The notes: a model not told the origin generated them from the sequence alone. DNA of 64,000 bases from Leadbetterella sp964489955 (GCA_964489955.1 CAZBAV010000011.1:14729-78728); one strand, 5' to 3'. Counted from the first letter of the stretch, positions 25,278 to 34,702 are shown. Translations and numbers: made by a program.

Positions 25278-26288
25278 ATGAACATTTTAGTAACGGGCGG
25301 TGCCGGCTTTATTGGTTCCCACACTGTGGTAGAATTAGTTAATGCCGGATATAACCCGATAATTATAGATAACCTAAGCAATTCTGACGTCTCTGCCCTA
25401 CAAGGCATTAAAAACATTCTTGGTTTTGATGTTCCTTTTTACCAAGAAGATTGTAATGATTTTGATGTAGTCGATAAAATTATAAAGAAACATGATATAC
25501 AAGGAATCATTCATTTTGCAGCTTATAAAGCAGTTGGTGAGTCTGTAAACGAGCCATTAAAATACTACCAAAACAATATTGGCTCCTTATTAAACATTCT
25601 AGCTGTAATGCAAGCCAATCAAGTTTATAGTCTGGTTTTTAGCTCGTCTTGTACCGTTTATGGTCAAGCAGAGGTTATACCTGTGACAGAAAGCACTCCT
25701 AGAAAAAAAGCGGAATCCCCATATGCTAATACAAAGGCTATTGCAGAAGATATTCTCGAAGATGTTATAAAGGCAGGCAAGCATTTAGGAATTATTTCGT
25801 TGAGATATTTTAATCCCGTTGGAGCACATCCTTCTTCCGAAATCGGTGAGCTGCCGCTGGGCGTTCCTAATAATCTTGTGCCATATATTACCCAAACTGC
25901 TGCTGGTATCCGCGAAAAACTTACTATTTTTGGCAATGACTATGATACGCCTGACGGCTCTAACGTCCGTGATTTTATACATGTAGTAGACCTGGCTAAA
26001 GCACACGTATCCGGCTTGAACTTATTAAAAACAAAAAATAGTCCTTATTACGATATATTTAATATTGGTACAGGGCAAGGAAACTCAGTTCTGGAGCTTA
26101 TCCATGAGTTTGAAAAAGTAAATGATTTAAAACTTAACTACTCTATAGGACCGCGTAGGGTTGGAGATGTAGTTAAAATCTATGGAGATGTAGAAAAAGC
26201 AAAAAATATACTCCATTGGAAAGCCGAAAAAACGCTTCAAGAGAGTTTGAAAGATGCTTGGGCCTGGCAATTAAAACTTAGTAAATAA
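25278..26288 (+). CDS. galE: UDP-glucose 4-epimerase
   Basis: 336 residues, the normal GalE length. It interconverts UDP-glucose and UDP-galactose. It carries GGAGFIGSH (NAD binding, about 7-15), the catalytic Ser in FSSSCTVYGQAE and Tyr/Lys in SPYANTKAIAEDIL, then LRYFNPVGAHPSSEIGE and YDTPDGSNVRDFIHVVDLAKAH, which is highly characteristic. It heads a three-gene sugar nucleotide group with rfbB and rfbA, spaced by 31 and 10 bases. Confidence 0.95.
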   Translation: MNILVTGGAGFIGSHTVVELVNAGYNPIIIDNLSNSDVSALQGIKNILGFDVPFYQEDCNDFDVVDKIIKKHDIQGIIHFAAYKAVGESVNEPLKYYQNNIGSLLNILAVMQANQVYSLVFSSSCTVYGQAEVIPVTESTPRKKAESPYANTKAIAEDILEDVIKAGKHLGIISLRYFNPVGAHPSSEIGELPLGVPNNLVPYITQTAAGIREKLTIFGNDYDTPDGSNVRDFIHVVDLAKAHVSGLNLLKTKNSPYYDIFNIGTGQGNSVLELIHEFEKVNDLKLNYSIGPRRVGDVVKIYGDVEKAKNILHWKAEKTLQESLKDAWAWQLKLSK

Positions 26289-26319
26289 CTGCCCCTAATT
26301 GGCAATCAAAACGATAAAA

Positions 26320-27375
26320 ATGAAAAAACACATTCTAATTACTGGTGGTGCCGGTTTTATCGGTTCTCATGTAGTGAGACTTTTTGTTAACACGTATCCA
26401 GAATATGTCATAGTAAACTTAGACAAGCTTACTTACGCTGGAAATCTCCTAAACTTACAGGATATTGAGAACGCTCCAAATTATATCTTTGAGCATGGAG
26501 ATATAGTAGATGAGAACTATATTAACTCTTTATTTGAAAAATATGCCTTTGATGGAGTTATACATTTGGCAGCAGAGTCTCATGTAGACCGCTCAATAAC
26601 CGATCCGATGGCGTTTGTTAAAACCAATGTAATTGGAACCTGCAACCTGCTGAATGCAGCTAAAAACTCTTGGAAAGGTAACTATGAGGGCAAAAGATTT
26701 TACCATGTATCTACAGATGAAGTTTATGGAGAATTGCATAATCCAGAGGAATTCTTCATAGAATCTACTTCTTATGACCCAAGATCTCCTTATTCAGCTT
26801 CTAAAGCAAGTTCTGACCATTTTGTACGGGCCTACCACAACACATACGGCTTACCGATAGTGGTGTCCAACTGTTCTAATAATTATGGACCAAATCATTT
26901 TCCGGAAAAATTGATTCCTCTAATGATTAATAATATCAAAAACAAAAAGCCACTTCCTGTGTATGGAAAAGGAGAAAATGTCCGTGACTGGCTTTTTGTG
27001 AAAGACCATGCACGGGCTATTGATGTTATTTACCATAACGGGAAAAATGGTGATACGTATAACATTGGTGGAAATAACGAATGGACAAACATAGACCTAG
27101 TGCAGCTCCTTATCAGCTTAATGGACAAAAAGCTGGAAAATCCAGAAGGCGAAAGCAAAAAACTTATCACTTTTGTCACAGACCGTGCAGGCCATGACCT
27201 ACGCTATGCTATAGATGCCAGCAAACTTATGGAAGAACTAGGCTGGAACCCTTCTGTGACTTTTGAAGAAGGCCTTGCCTACACTGTAGACTGGTATTTC
27301 GATAACTGGGGATGGATAGAAAACATCACCAGCGGTGATTACCAGAAGTATTACGAAGAAATGTATAATAAATAA
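26320..27375 (+). CDS. rfbB: dTDP-glucose 4,6-dehydratase
   Basis: 351 residues from the ATG at 26320; the in-frame TTG at 26299 adds seven residues without support. It converts dTDP-glucose to dTDP-4-keto-6-deoxyglucose. Landmarks are ITGGAGFIGSHVV, HLAAESHVDRSITDP, VSTDEVYGEL with Thr-Asp-Glu of the active site, and YSASKASSDHFVRAYHNTYGLP with Tyr and Lys. It supplies the branch point for rhamnose and other deoxysugars of surface polysaccharide. Confidence 0.96.
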   Translation: MKKHILITGGAGFIGSHVVRLFVNTYPEYVIVNLDKLTYAGNLLNLQDIENAPNYIFEHGDIVDENYINSLFEKYAFDGVIHLAAESHVDRSITDPMAFVKTNVIGTCNLLNAAKNSWKGNYEGKRFYHVSTDEVYGELHNPEEFFIESTSYDPRSPYSASKASSDHFVRAYHNTYGLPIVVSNCSNNYGPNHFPEKLIPLMINNIKNKKPLPVYGKGENVRDWLFVKDHARAIDVIYHNGKNGDTYNIGGNNEWTNIDLVQLLISLMDKKLENPEGESKKLITFVTDRAGHDLRYAIDASKLMEELGWNPSVTFEEGLAYTVDWYFDNWGWIENITSGDYQKYYEEMYNK

Positions 27376-27385
27376 GCATAAAAGA

Positions 27386-28243
27386 ATGAAAGGAATAGTT
27401 TTAGCAGGAGGAAGCGGCACCCGCCTTCACCCTCTGACATTGGCAGTAAGTAAGCAACTTATGCCGGTGTATGACAAACCAATGATCTACTATCCGCTTT
27501 CAATTCTGATGCTATCGGGTATTAGCGAAATCCTAATAATATCAACTCCTCACGACCTGCCGCATTTTAAAAAACTCTTGGGAGACGGTAGCCAAATTGG
27601 CTGCCGGTTTGAATATGCCGAACAACCTAGTCCTGATGGATTAGCCCAAGCATTTATTATCGGAGAAGAGTTCATAGGGGACGACAAAGTAGCTTTGGTA
27701 TTAGGAGATAATATTTTTTACGGTAGTGGTCTAAGTAAATTACTACAGTCATGTGCCGATCCAGAAGGCGGGTATGTGTTTGCCTATCCTGTACACGACC
27801 CAGAAAGATATGGTGTAGTAGAATTTGACAATGATTTCAATGCACTAAGTATTGAAGAGAAACCAGAAAAGCCTAAAAGTAAATACGCCGTTCCCGGACT
27901 TTATTTTTACGATAATAGTGTTGTGGAAATAGCAAAAAATATAAAACCGTCTCCGAGAGGCGAACTTGAAATAACGGATATAAACCGGGTTTACCTGGAA
28001 CAAGGTAACCTTAAAGTGGGAGTTATGAACCGCGGCACTGCTTGGTTAGATACGGGCACTTTCGTATCGCTTATGCAAGCTGGCCAGTTTGTGCAAGTAA
28101 TAGAGGAAAGACAAGGACTTAAGATTGGTTGTATTGAAGAAGTAGCTTACAGAATGGGCTTTATTGACGCTAATCAACTAAAAGAAATAGCCCAACCTCT
28201 AGTGAAGTCGGGCTATGGCCAATATCTCTTGAACTTACTTTAA
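27386..28243 (+). CDS. rfbA: Glucose-1-phosphate thymidylyltransferase
   Basis: 285 residues from the ATG at 27386. MKGIVLAGGSGTRLHPLT is the nucleotide-binding start, followed by SKQLMPVYDKPMIYYPLS and LGDNIFYG. It makes dTDP-glucose, the substrate of rfbB just upstream. Genes rfbC and rfbD for the last steps to rhamnose are not in the window, so either they lie elsewhere or a different deoxysugar is made. The gene ends one base from the convergent hypothetical gene. Confidence 0.96.
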   Translation: MKGIVLAGGSGTRLHPLTLAVSKQLMPVYDKPMIYYPLSILMLSGISEILIISTPHDLPHFKKLLGDGSQIGCRFEYAEQPSPDGLAQAFIIGEEFIGDDKVALVLGDNIFYGSGLSKLLQSCADPEGGYVFAYPVHDPERYGVVEFDNDFNALSIEEKPEKPKSKYAVPGLYFYDNSVVEIAKNIKPSPRGELEITDINRVYLEQGNLKVGVMNRGTAWLDTGTFVSLMQAGQFVQVIEERQGLKIGCIEEVAYRMGFIDANQLKEIAQPLVKSGYGQYLLNLL

Positions 28244-28244
28244 A

Positions 28245-28766
28245 TCACCACCCATCCGGATCTACCACTTTTTTGGGTTTGGGTGCAGGTTTTGCAGCGG
28301 GGGCAGCTTTAGTAGTTGCTCCTTTTTTTGTTGCAAGTCCACCTGATGATTGTAGATCTTCATCTTTTCCGATACGTGAGTACACACGACTCACTATTTT
28401 CCAATCCGCCCCAACTTTCAAAAGATTAAGCATATCAATAATCTTACTTCCAGCGTATTCTGTTTCTGTTATGGCGGTTGCAGCCGTGCCAGCATAGCTA
28501 ACGCTCAAAATTTTGGTTGTCCTATCCAAAACCTGTCCAGGGGTTATTTTTGATGCTAAACCCTCTGCTGTCATAGTAGTTACTCCTTTGTTTCCAGTGG
28601 CTTTTTGCACTGCATCTTTCATGAAGGAGTTTTTAAACCTTTCAACTTCTCCATTTGTACCGCCTTCCAAAAAGTCATTAACAGTTATTGTAATTAACTC
28701 CTCCTCAGACTGTGCCTGACTTTGGAAAACTACAGAAAGAAATAAAAGAAAAATATAGTATTTCAT
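28245..28766 (-). CDS. Secreted lumazine-binding-like / NTF2-fold protein
   Basis: 173 residues with a signal peptide (about 1-18, ending FQSQAQ). The body, with ITVNDFLEGGTNGEVERFKNSFM, ATAITETEYAGSKIIDMLNLLKVGADWKIVSRVYSRI, has the order of elements of the putative lumazine-binding (NTF2-like) family common in Bacteroidota, including the closing W-K-I-V. The C-terminus is an Ala/Pro/Lys-rich tail ending in DPDGW. The function is unknown. It converges with rfbA. Confidence 0.72.
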   Translation of the reverse strand: MKYYIFLLFLSVVFQSQAQSEEELITITVNDFLEGGTNGEVERFKNSFMKDAVQKATGNKGVTTMTAEGLASKITPGQVLDRTTKILSVSYAGTAATAITETEYAGSKIIDMLNLLKVGADWKIVSRVYSRIGKDEDLQSSGGLATKKGATTKAAPAAKPAPKPKKVVDPDGW

Positions 28767-28899
28767 TGTTTTGTTATCTTAATTAGTGCAAAATAAACGC
28801 AATTTTTATTTAAATATTCTATAATAAACAAAAGCATCTAATAATATCATTTTGTGTAAAGTATTTTGAAGCACATAAGTGTATTACAAACAGTTATTT

Positions 28900-30258
28900 A
28901 TGAAACTTTTCAACAAGGAAACGTACATTTCCAGACGCCAGAAATTAAAAGAAAGCCTCGGAGGAGGGCAAGCACTCATTATGGGCAATAATGAGGCTCC
29001 CATGAACTACACAGCCAATGCCTATCGCTTCAGACAAGATAGCAATTTTTTATACTACTTTGGGATTAACCTTCCGGGACTTGCTGCACTTATAGATGTA
29101 GACAAGGATGAAGAAATTATTTTTGGGCACGAACTCACCTTAGATGATATCATTTGGGAAGGGCCTGTAGAGCCTCTTTCTTTATTGGCGGAAAAAGTGG
29201 GAGTGAAAACAATAAAGCCCTTAGCTGATTTAGCTAAACATCTAAAAAACCCTCACTTTTTACCACCATATCGTGGCGATAGGACGCTTCTATTGAGAGA
29301 ACTTCTGACTGTGAATGCAGAACCTTCTGTGAAATTAATTAAGGCGGTTGTAGCACAAAGGTCTATTAAAACCCAAGAAGAAATTATAGAGATGGCCGCA
29401 GCTATTAACGCCACTCGGGATATGCACATAGCTGCCATGAAAATAACGAGGCCCGGCCTCAAAGAATATGATATTGTCGCCGAAATCCTGAAAACAGCCA
29501 AGAAACATAATGCAGACTTAGCTTATCCGGCCATAGTTACCCTAAACGGACAAACCTTACATAACCATCATCACCACAATACTTTGCTGGATGGAAAACT
29601 TCTATTAAACGACTCGGGAACAGAAAGCCCTATGTTTTATGCAGGAGATATTACTCGCACATTACCTGTAAACGGTAAATTCACCACCAAACAAAGGGAG
29701 GTTTATGACATAGTCTTAAAAATGGAAGAAGACTCTATAACTATGCTGAAGCCCGGTGTAAAGTATCTGGATGTTCACATCCAATCCAGTCATATTTTAC
29801 TTGAGGGTCTTAAATCACTAGGACTTGTGAATGGAGACACCGCAGAAATGGTTGAAGCCGGAGTAGCAGGTCTATTTATGCCGCACGGATTGGGCCATGC
29901 TATTGGCCTAGATGTACATGATATGGAAGACCTGGGCGAAAAATATGTAGGCTATAGAGAAGGTCTGGAACGTAGCACACTTATGGGGCTAAAGTCACTT
30001 CGTTTAGCTAAGGAACTGGAAGCAGGAAACGTGCTTACAGTAGAACCGGGTTGTTATTTTATACCTGAACTAATCCATAAATATAAGTCCGAAGGCACAT
30101 TTTCACAATATGTAAATTACTCAAAACTAGAAGACTATCTAGATTTCGGTGGAGTAAGAATAGAAGATAACATATTGGTAAGCCAGACAGGACACGAAGT
30201 ATTAGGCGACCTTATTCCTAAAACAGCAGATGCTGTAGAGGAAACTATGAGGACTTGA
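28900..30258 (+). CDS. Aminopeptidase P family (Xaa-Pro aminopeptidase)
   Basis: 452 residues from the ATG at 28900. The N-terminal domain is of the AMP_N type (YRFRQDSNFLYYFGINLPG). The pita-bread catalytic domain has the metal ligands in order: Asp in LLLNDSGTE and in YAGDITRTLPVNG, His in MPHGLGHAIGLDVHDME, Glu in VLTVEPGCYF, Glu in FGGVRIEDNILV. It removes the N-terminal residue before proline. There is no signal peptide, so it acts in the cytoplasm. Confidence 0.93.
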   Translation: MKLFNKETYISRRQKLKESLGGGQALIMGNNEAPMNYTANAYRFRQDSNFLYYFGINLPGLAALIDVDKDEEIIFGHELTLDDIIWEGPVEPLSLLAEKVGVKTIKPLADLAKHLKNPHFLPPYRGDRTLLLRELLTVNAEPSVKLIKAVVAQRSIKTQEEIIEMAAAINATRDMHIAAMKITRPGLKEYDIVAEILKTAKKHNADLAYPAIVTLNGQTLHNHHHHNTLLDGKLLLNDSGTESPMFYAGDITRTLPVNGKFTTKQREVYDIVLKMEEDSITMLKPGVKYLDVHIQSSHILLEGLKSLGLVNGDTAEMVEAGVAGLFMPHGLGHAIGLDVHDMEDLGEKYVGYREGLERSTLMGLKSLRLAKELEAGNVLTVEPGCYFIPELIHKYKSEGTFSQYVNYSKLEDYLDFGGVRIEDNILVSQTGHEVLGDLIPKTADAVEETMRT

Positions 30259-30275
30259 TTGCCATCATTAACAAC

Positions 30276-30291
30276 TATGACATAAGTCATA
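30276..30291. promoter_or_regulatory. Dyad TATGAC-N4-GTCATA before hemN, FNR-like geometry
   Basis: TATGAC (30276-30281), ATAA, GTCATA (30286-30291) is a perfect dyad about 50 bases before the hemN ATG. The 4-base gap equals that of FNR boxes. Oxygen-independent HemN genes are often under CRP/FNR-type control. No good TAnnTTTG element follows, which would suit an activator-dependent promoter. Confidence 0.55.
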
Positions 30292-30341
30292 ATACGACAC
30301 GTTTCTATAGGCTTTCTTTGCATAAAAGAAACCAGTAGAAA

Positions 30342-31688
30342 ATGAAAGCAAGCAGACTAGTAGAGAAATATAATGTATCCGTACCGCGATACACAAGCTA
30401 TCCTGCTATGCCTTTTTGGCAAACCGATGGTGTAAACCAAACAGATTATACCCAAGCACTGAAGGCTAAGTTTTCTACAGAAAAGAGACTTAGCCTTTAT
30501 ATACACCTCCCCTACTGTGAGAGCCTTTGTACTTTCTGTGCTTGTCACAAAAGAATTACAAAAAACCACCAGTATGAAATCCCTTACATAGATGCGGTTC
30601 TTAAAGAATGGGAATCCTATCTTAACCTTCTAGATGAAACACCAGAAATAGAAGAAATACACCTGGGTGGCGGCACGCCCACTTTTTTCTCCGCTGAAAA
30701 CCTTGAGAGACTGATAAGGGGTATTTTGAAAAGAGCATGCGTATCTGCTAAACATGAATTTAGTTTCGAAGGTCACCCAAATAATACCACCTATTCACAC
30801 CTAGAAACCCTATACAGACTCGGTTTTAGGCGTGTCAGCCTAGGTGTTCAAGATTACGACCAAGAAGTCCAAACAGCTATTCATAGAATCCAACCTTTTG
30901 TAAATGTAAAGCAAGTAACACAATGGGCAAAAGAAATAGGATATACTTCCATAAGCCATGATCTGGTTTTTGGCCTTCCTTTCCAAAACATGAACGGCTT
31001 CATGGATACGGTGGAGAAAACACTCAGTTTATCACCTGATAGACTTTCCCTTTACTCCTATGCTCATGTGCCGTGGATAAAAGGGATTGGGCAAAGAGGC
31101 TATAGTGAAACCGATTTACCAAAACCAGAAGACAAGCGGGCATTGTATGAAGCTGCACGCACAATGTTTGAAAGAAACGGGTATTTCGAAATAGGGATGG
31201 ACCATTTTGCTAAAGAAGATGACTCCATGTTTACAGCCTATAACGAGGGCAAGCTAAACCGAAATTTTATGGGTTATACCACTACCCAGTCCAAAATACT
31301 TATAGGTTTGGGAGCATCTGCAATCAGCGATTGTTGGGGAGCTATGGCCCAAAATGAGAAGAATGTTGATTTATACATGAAAACTGTTTCAGAAAATGGT
31401 CTAGCCATAAACAAAGCCCATATACAAAGCAATTGTGATCTAGAAACAAGAAATGTAATACAAGATATCATGTGCAGGTTTATAGCAGAGATAGACTTAG
31501 ATTCATTAGATTATATCCAAAAAAATACGCTAACAGAACTGGAACAGGACGGTATTATAACCATTACACATAATAAGCTAGTAGTGACCACTATCGGAAG
31601 GCCATTTATACGAAATGTTTGTGCTGTTTTTGATACCTACTTGCAGAAAAAAGGAACAATAGAAAACACTTTTTCTAAAGCCGTTTAA
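30342..31688 (+). CDS. hemN: Oxygen-independent coproporphyrinogen III oxidase
   Basis: 448 residues, full length. A radical SAM enzyme that decarboxylates coproporphyrinogen III to protoporphyrinogen IX without oxygen, in haem synthesis. The 4Fe-4S motif is C-x3-C-x2-C with Cys59, Cys63 and Cys66 (LPYCESLCTFCACHKRIT). SAM-binding features IHLGGGTPTFFS, EFSFEGHPNNTT, SLGVQDYDQEVQTAIHRIQP are those of true HemN rather than the HemW relatives. It overlaps nuoB by 4 bases at the 3' end. Confidence 0.95.
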   Translation: MKASRLVEKYNVSVPRYTSYPAMPFWQTDGVNQTDYTQALKAKFSTEKRLSLYIHLPYCESLCTFCACHKRITKNHQYEIPYIDAVLKEWESYLNLLDETPEIEEIHLGGGTPTFFSAENLERLIRGILKRACVSAKHEFSFEGHPNNTTYSHLETLYRLGFRRVSLGVQDYDQEVQTAIHRIQPFVNVKQVTQWAKEIGYTSISHDLVFGLPFQNMNGFMDTVEKTLSLSPDRLSLYSYAHVPWIKGIGQRGYSETDLPKPEDKRALYEAARTMFERNGYFEIGMDHFAKEDDSMFTAYNEGKLNRNFMGYTTTQSKILIGLGASAISDCWGAMAQNEKNVDLYMKTVSENGLAINKAHIQSNCDLETRNVIQDIMCRFIAEIDLDSLDYIQKNTLTELEQDGIITITHNKLVVTTIGRPFIRNVCAVFDTYLQKKGTIENTFSKAV

Positions 31689-32191
31689 GACTTTATTTCC
31701 TTAAGTGTCTGTGTCTTTATTTTTTCCTGTAACTTTATCAATCCTCCAATAAGAGCCTCAGGCTTAGGAGGACATCCCGGAACGTATACATCCACCGGTA
31801 TAACCTTATCTACACCTTTTAGCACGTGATAGCCATGCTGCCAATAAGGCCCACCGCAATTAGAACAACTGCCCATGGATATTACATAGCGTGGTTCGGC
31901 CATCTGTTCGTACAAACGCTTTACCCGATCCGCCATCTTAAACGTAACCGTACCACTCACTATCATAAGGTCTGACTGCCGAGGAGAATTACGAGGAAAA
32001 ATACCAAACCTCTCCAAATCATAACTAGAAGCAAAAGTAGCCATCATCTCTATAGCACAACACGCCAAACCAAAACCCATAGGCCATAAAGAATTGGCCC
32101 GTGCCCAGTTAGTGAGCTCATCCAGGTTAGTAAGTATAATTTCGGCTTCTCCACTTTTCTCCCTGTGGTTGGCTTCTAGAGAATCAAACAT
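31685..32191 (-). CDS. nuoB: NADH-quinone oxidoreductase subunit B
   Basis: 168 residues. It holds the N2 iron-sulfur cluster of complex I. All four ligands are present: the Cys pair in GLACCAIEMMATF, one Cys in SMGSCSNCGGPYWQHGY and one in VYVPGCPPKPEAL. The start codon shares one base with the nuoA stop (TAATG), so the two are translated together. The next gene downstream is the convergent hemN, so no nuoC or nuoD follows. Confidence 0.96.
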   Translation of the reverse strand: MFDSLEANHREKSGEAEIILTNLDELTNWARANSLWPMGFGLACCAIEMMATFASSYDLERFGIFPRNSPRQSDLMIVSGTVTFKMADRVKRLYEQMAEPRYVISMGSCSNCGGPYWQHGYHVLKGVDKVIPVDVYVPGCPPKPEALIGGLIKLQEKIKTQTLKEIKS

Positions 32192-32655
32192 TAGCTATAC
32201 TTTTCGTTGATTTTACTGTATAATTCTTTTGGAACAGGAGATTTAAAATCCTGTTCTTTTTTCTGAGGCACTACCCAATCTAGGTATCCTTTTTTCCAGA
32301 CATAGGCCAAACCAACTGCTAAAATACCAACAAAGATGAGCATTTCTATACCGCTGAAAACAGCCCAGAGCCCATTTGTGCTTTGTATTAGGTCCGCATC
32401 ACCAAAAATAGTAACCCATGGAAACAAGAGTACTAACTCTAAATCAAATAGTAGAAAAATAATCGCAACAATATAAAAGCGGTTATTAAAGGCCAACTGT
32501 GCCACACCCTGGGCTTCTTCTCCAGACTCATAGGTCGTATTTTTTTCTAAATTGGGTTTGTTTGGCCGCATCAAGCGGGCAATACCAAGCACCAGCAGAA
32601 CCAAAAAAATAGCTCCTATGAGGAAAAGTAATAAATAGCCAAATTCTGAAACCAT
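32191..32655 (-). CDS. nuoA: NADH-quinone oxidoreductase subunit A
   Basis: 154 residues from the ATG at 32655; an in-frame start five codons upstream is possible. Three membrane helices and the family block YESGEEAQGVAQLAFNNRFYIVAIIFLLFDLELVLLFPW are typical of NuoA, a membrane-arm subunit of complex I. The tail of about 35 residues after the third helix is charged. It is 23 bases after the arginyltransferase-like gene and overlaps nuoB. Confidence 0.95.
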   Translation of the reverse strand: MVSEFGYLLLFLIGAIFLVLLVLGIARLMRPNKPNLEKNTTYESGEEAQGVAQLAFNNRFYIVAIIFLLFDLELVLLFPWVTIFGDADLIQSTNGLWAVFSGIEMLIFVGILAVGLAYVWKKGYLDWVVPQKKEQDFKSPVPKELYSKINEKYS

Positions 32656-32678
32656 ACTACAAAAATACATAATATTTC

Positions 32679-33749
32679 TTAACCGTGCTGCTGTATCGTA
32701 TTATCCCTTCTCACTACCAATTGGCTTACTGCTAAAGCAAATTTTGCCAAAACGGTTTCTTCCAATATAAGCCGGGTCTCTTTCAGGATATATTGCGAAT
32801 AAAATGCATCAGAAGGAGGATTTGCTGTTTGGAACAATTTCTGGCAAACTACTAAACGGAATTTCAACCGGAAAAAATCATAATAAACTACCACATCCTC
32901 ATAAGAAGATAATGAGAAACAGTGAATAAACACAGGCACTTGCAGGAGTCCGTAAGAATCATAATTAACGTCTAATCCTAAGTCATAAAACCTGTAATTT
33001 GTGTATTTAAATTCATGAAAACCATATTCGTGTAGTACAGCCTCCAAAGCCAAAAGCATTTGTTTCATATAGGCCAAAGGTTGGTAGGCTTCATCAAAGC
33101 CCTCATAAGGCAACCACTGTTTCATACCAATATCATAAAACGAAGTTTCCTTGGGTGCAATGTCTAGTTTATAGTCAAACTTTTTATGCCCTGGAGCCAC
33201 ATAACCAGGAAAGAAAGTTAATCTACCCTGTTCCTTTGCAAAAAACAACTTATGTAATACGAGCACTTTACCCAAGCTATACTTCTTGTAATCTGGATCA
33301 TAGAAACTTACAATACCCTCAGCATTAGTTAAACCCATATCCAAAATCCCACAAGCTATGAGTTTTCTACCATCATAAATACATACGGCATACGAATCAA
33401 ACTTATTTAAACCCTCACTTTGGGCTAGAACATTTTCCAAACTTTGTGCCGGCTCAAAATCTAAAGACTCTCTGTATTTTAAGAAAAGCTCCTTCTTTTC
33501 ATCATCTATGACTAAAGGCTTTACGCCTACTGTAAAATTAGCAGTTTTCTTAAGCAAGCCCTCCTGTTTACTGGTAGGCTTCCATTCTGCAAGGTCTATT
33601 TTTATCCAAATAGCATTATATACCTCGTCATTGAAAGTAAGAAAAGTAGTGGTAAATAAACTCTGCCCTAATCTAAACCAACCCTCAGACAGATACCTAT
33701 CTAATTCGGAAGGAGTAAGAGTGTCAGGTCGTACTATTGAAATATACAT
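32679..33749 (-). CDS. Arginyl/leucyl-tRNA--protein transferase-like protein (ATE family)
   Basis: 356 residues. The N-terminal part YLSEGWFRLGQSLFTTTFLTF resembles the G-W-R-x-G entry of Ate1/Bpt proteins, and the C-terminal part has the GNAT-like block of the ATE_C domain: YAVCIYDGRKLIACGILDMG, SFYDPDYKKYSLGKVLVLHKLFFAKEQG, then FFPGYVAPGHKKFDYKLDI. Such enzymes add an amino acid from aminoacyl-tRNA to protein N-termini to mark them for degradation. The cysteines usual in the N-terminus of Ate1 are missing, so activity is unproven. It lies directly upstream of nuoA on the same strand. Confidence 0.75.
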   Translation of the reverse strand: MYISIVRPDTLTPSELDRYLSEGWFRLGQSLFTTTFLTFNDEVYNAIWIKIDLAEWKPTSKQEGLLKKTANFTVGVKPLVIDDEKKELFLKYRESLDFEPAQSLENVLAQSEGLNKFDSYAVCIYDGRKLIACGILDMGLTNAEGIVSFYDPDYKKYSLGKVLVLHKLFFAKEQGRLTFFPGYVAPGHKKFDYKLDIAPKETSFYDIGMKQWLPYEGFDEAYQPLAYMKQMLLALEAVLHEYGFHEFKYTNYRFYDLGLDVNYDSYGLLQVPVFIHCFSLSSYEDVVVYYDFFRLKFRLVVCQKLFQTANPPSDAFYSQYILKETRLILEETVLAKFALAVSQLVVRRDNTIQQHG

Positions 33750-33770
33750 AGGATTGCAATATACAAAACG

Positions 33771-34685
33771 CTACAATCCCATTCCAAATTTTTCTTTAAA
33801 CTCAGAGGGTGAAAGGTTTTTGCGATTCTTAAACAAACGCGAAAAGTATGAAAAGCTGTTAAAACCACTAGATAGCGAGGCCTCCTTAACAGAAACACCT
33901 GGATTTATCAAGAGATTTTCCGCCACCTTAAGCCTTTCTTCTATAATAAATTCATTGGGCGTGACACCAAACTCATTCTTAAAAGACTTATAAAACTTAG
34001 ACTCACTCATACATGCCAACTGGCTGAGTAATCCTACAGAAAGTTCTTCACCTAGATTATTCTTTATGTATTTAACGACATAATTAAAGCCGTTTGCATT
34101 CGTATCGGATGTAGCCCGCACATCGTAGTTTGAACGATTCTCCGACTGCAATATCCTAATAAACAACTCACTAATAAGCATTTCAGAGAAAATATCCTTG
34201 GAGGGGTGGTTTTCCGTAAATATGAAAATGAGCCGCTGTATTATCTGGGTTATAGCAATATCATTTGTAAACCTGTAGTTTATATTAACCATATCCCATT
34301 CCCTTCCGTCTTCTTTTGCAGACTTTTGGTTTAAGAAATCTACAGTTTTCTGTAATTTATCTTTGGAAATGGCAAGAGCCAAACACTGGGTAGGAGCATG
34401 TAATGAAGCGTCGGGGAAACCAATATCCATAGTTTCATTTGAGGGCAAAGCTACTGACTCTCCGGGCAAAAAACCGAAAGTAGGAATGCTGGATATATTC
34501 ATAACTTTCTTACCCCTTATCATGCTTACGAGTATAGGATCTGAAAAAGTGAGACTAACGTGCTCCGCCACTTTATGCGTTTCGTAAATGTTCAGCTCCG
34601 CACTTTCCAGTGTATGAACTGTACGGTTTTCGACCACGTCAACAAGTTTCCGATTCTCAAAATATGTTGGTGTTAAGGTAAGCAT
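33771..34685 (-). CDS. AraC family transcriptional regulator
   Basis: 304 residues. The C-terminal 95 residues are the double helix-turn-helix of AraC: YIKNNLGEELSVGLLSQLACMSESKFYKSFKNEFGVTPNEFI and VKEASLSSGFNSFSYFSRLFKN. The N-terminal part is beta-rich and probably binds a ligand (GRKWDMVNI type pattern is absent, so no subfamily can be named). It is upstream of the ATE-like gene by 21 bases and may share its transcript. A perfect 12-base palindrome lies 18 bases before its start. Confidence 0.9.
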   Translation of the reverse strand: MLTLTPTYFENRKLVDVVENRTVHTLESAELNIYETHKVAEHVSLTFSDPILVSMIRGKKVMNISSIPTFGFLPGESVALPSNETMDIGFPDASLHAPTQCLALAISKDKLQKTVDFLNQKSAKEDGREWDMVNINYRFTNDIAITQIIQRLIFIFTENHPSKDIFSEMLISELFIRILQSENRSNYDVRATSDTNANGFNYVVKYIKNNLGEELSVGLLSQLACMSESKFYKSFKNEFGVTPNEFIIEERLKVAENLLINPGVSVKEASLSSGFNSFSYFSRLFKNRKNLSPSEFKEKFGMGL

Positions 34686-34702
34686 TTTTCAGATAATTAA
34701 TG

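Noticed and set aside
33508..33993. Frame of 161 codons spanning the ATE-like and AraC genes on the plus strand
   Set aside because: It crosses two well supported minus-strand genes and resembles no protein.
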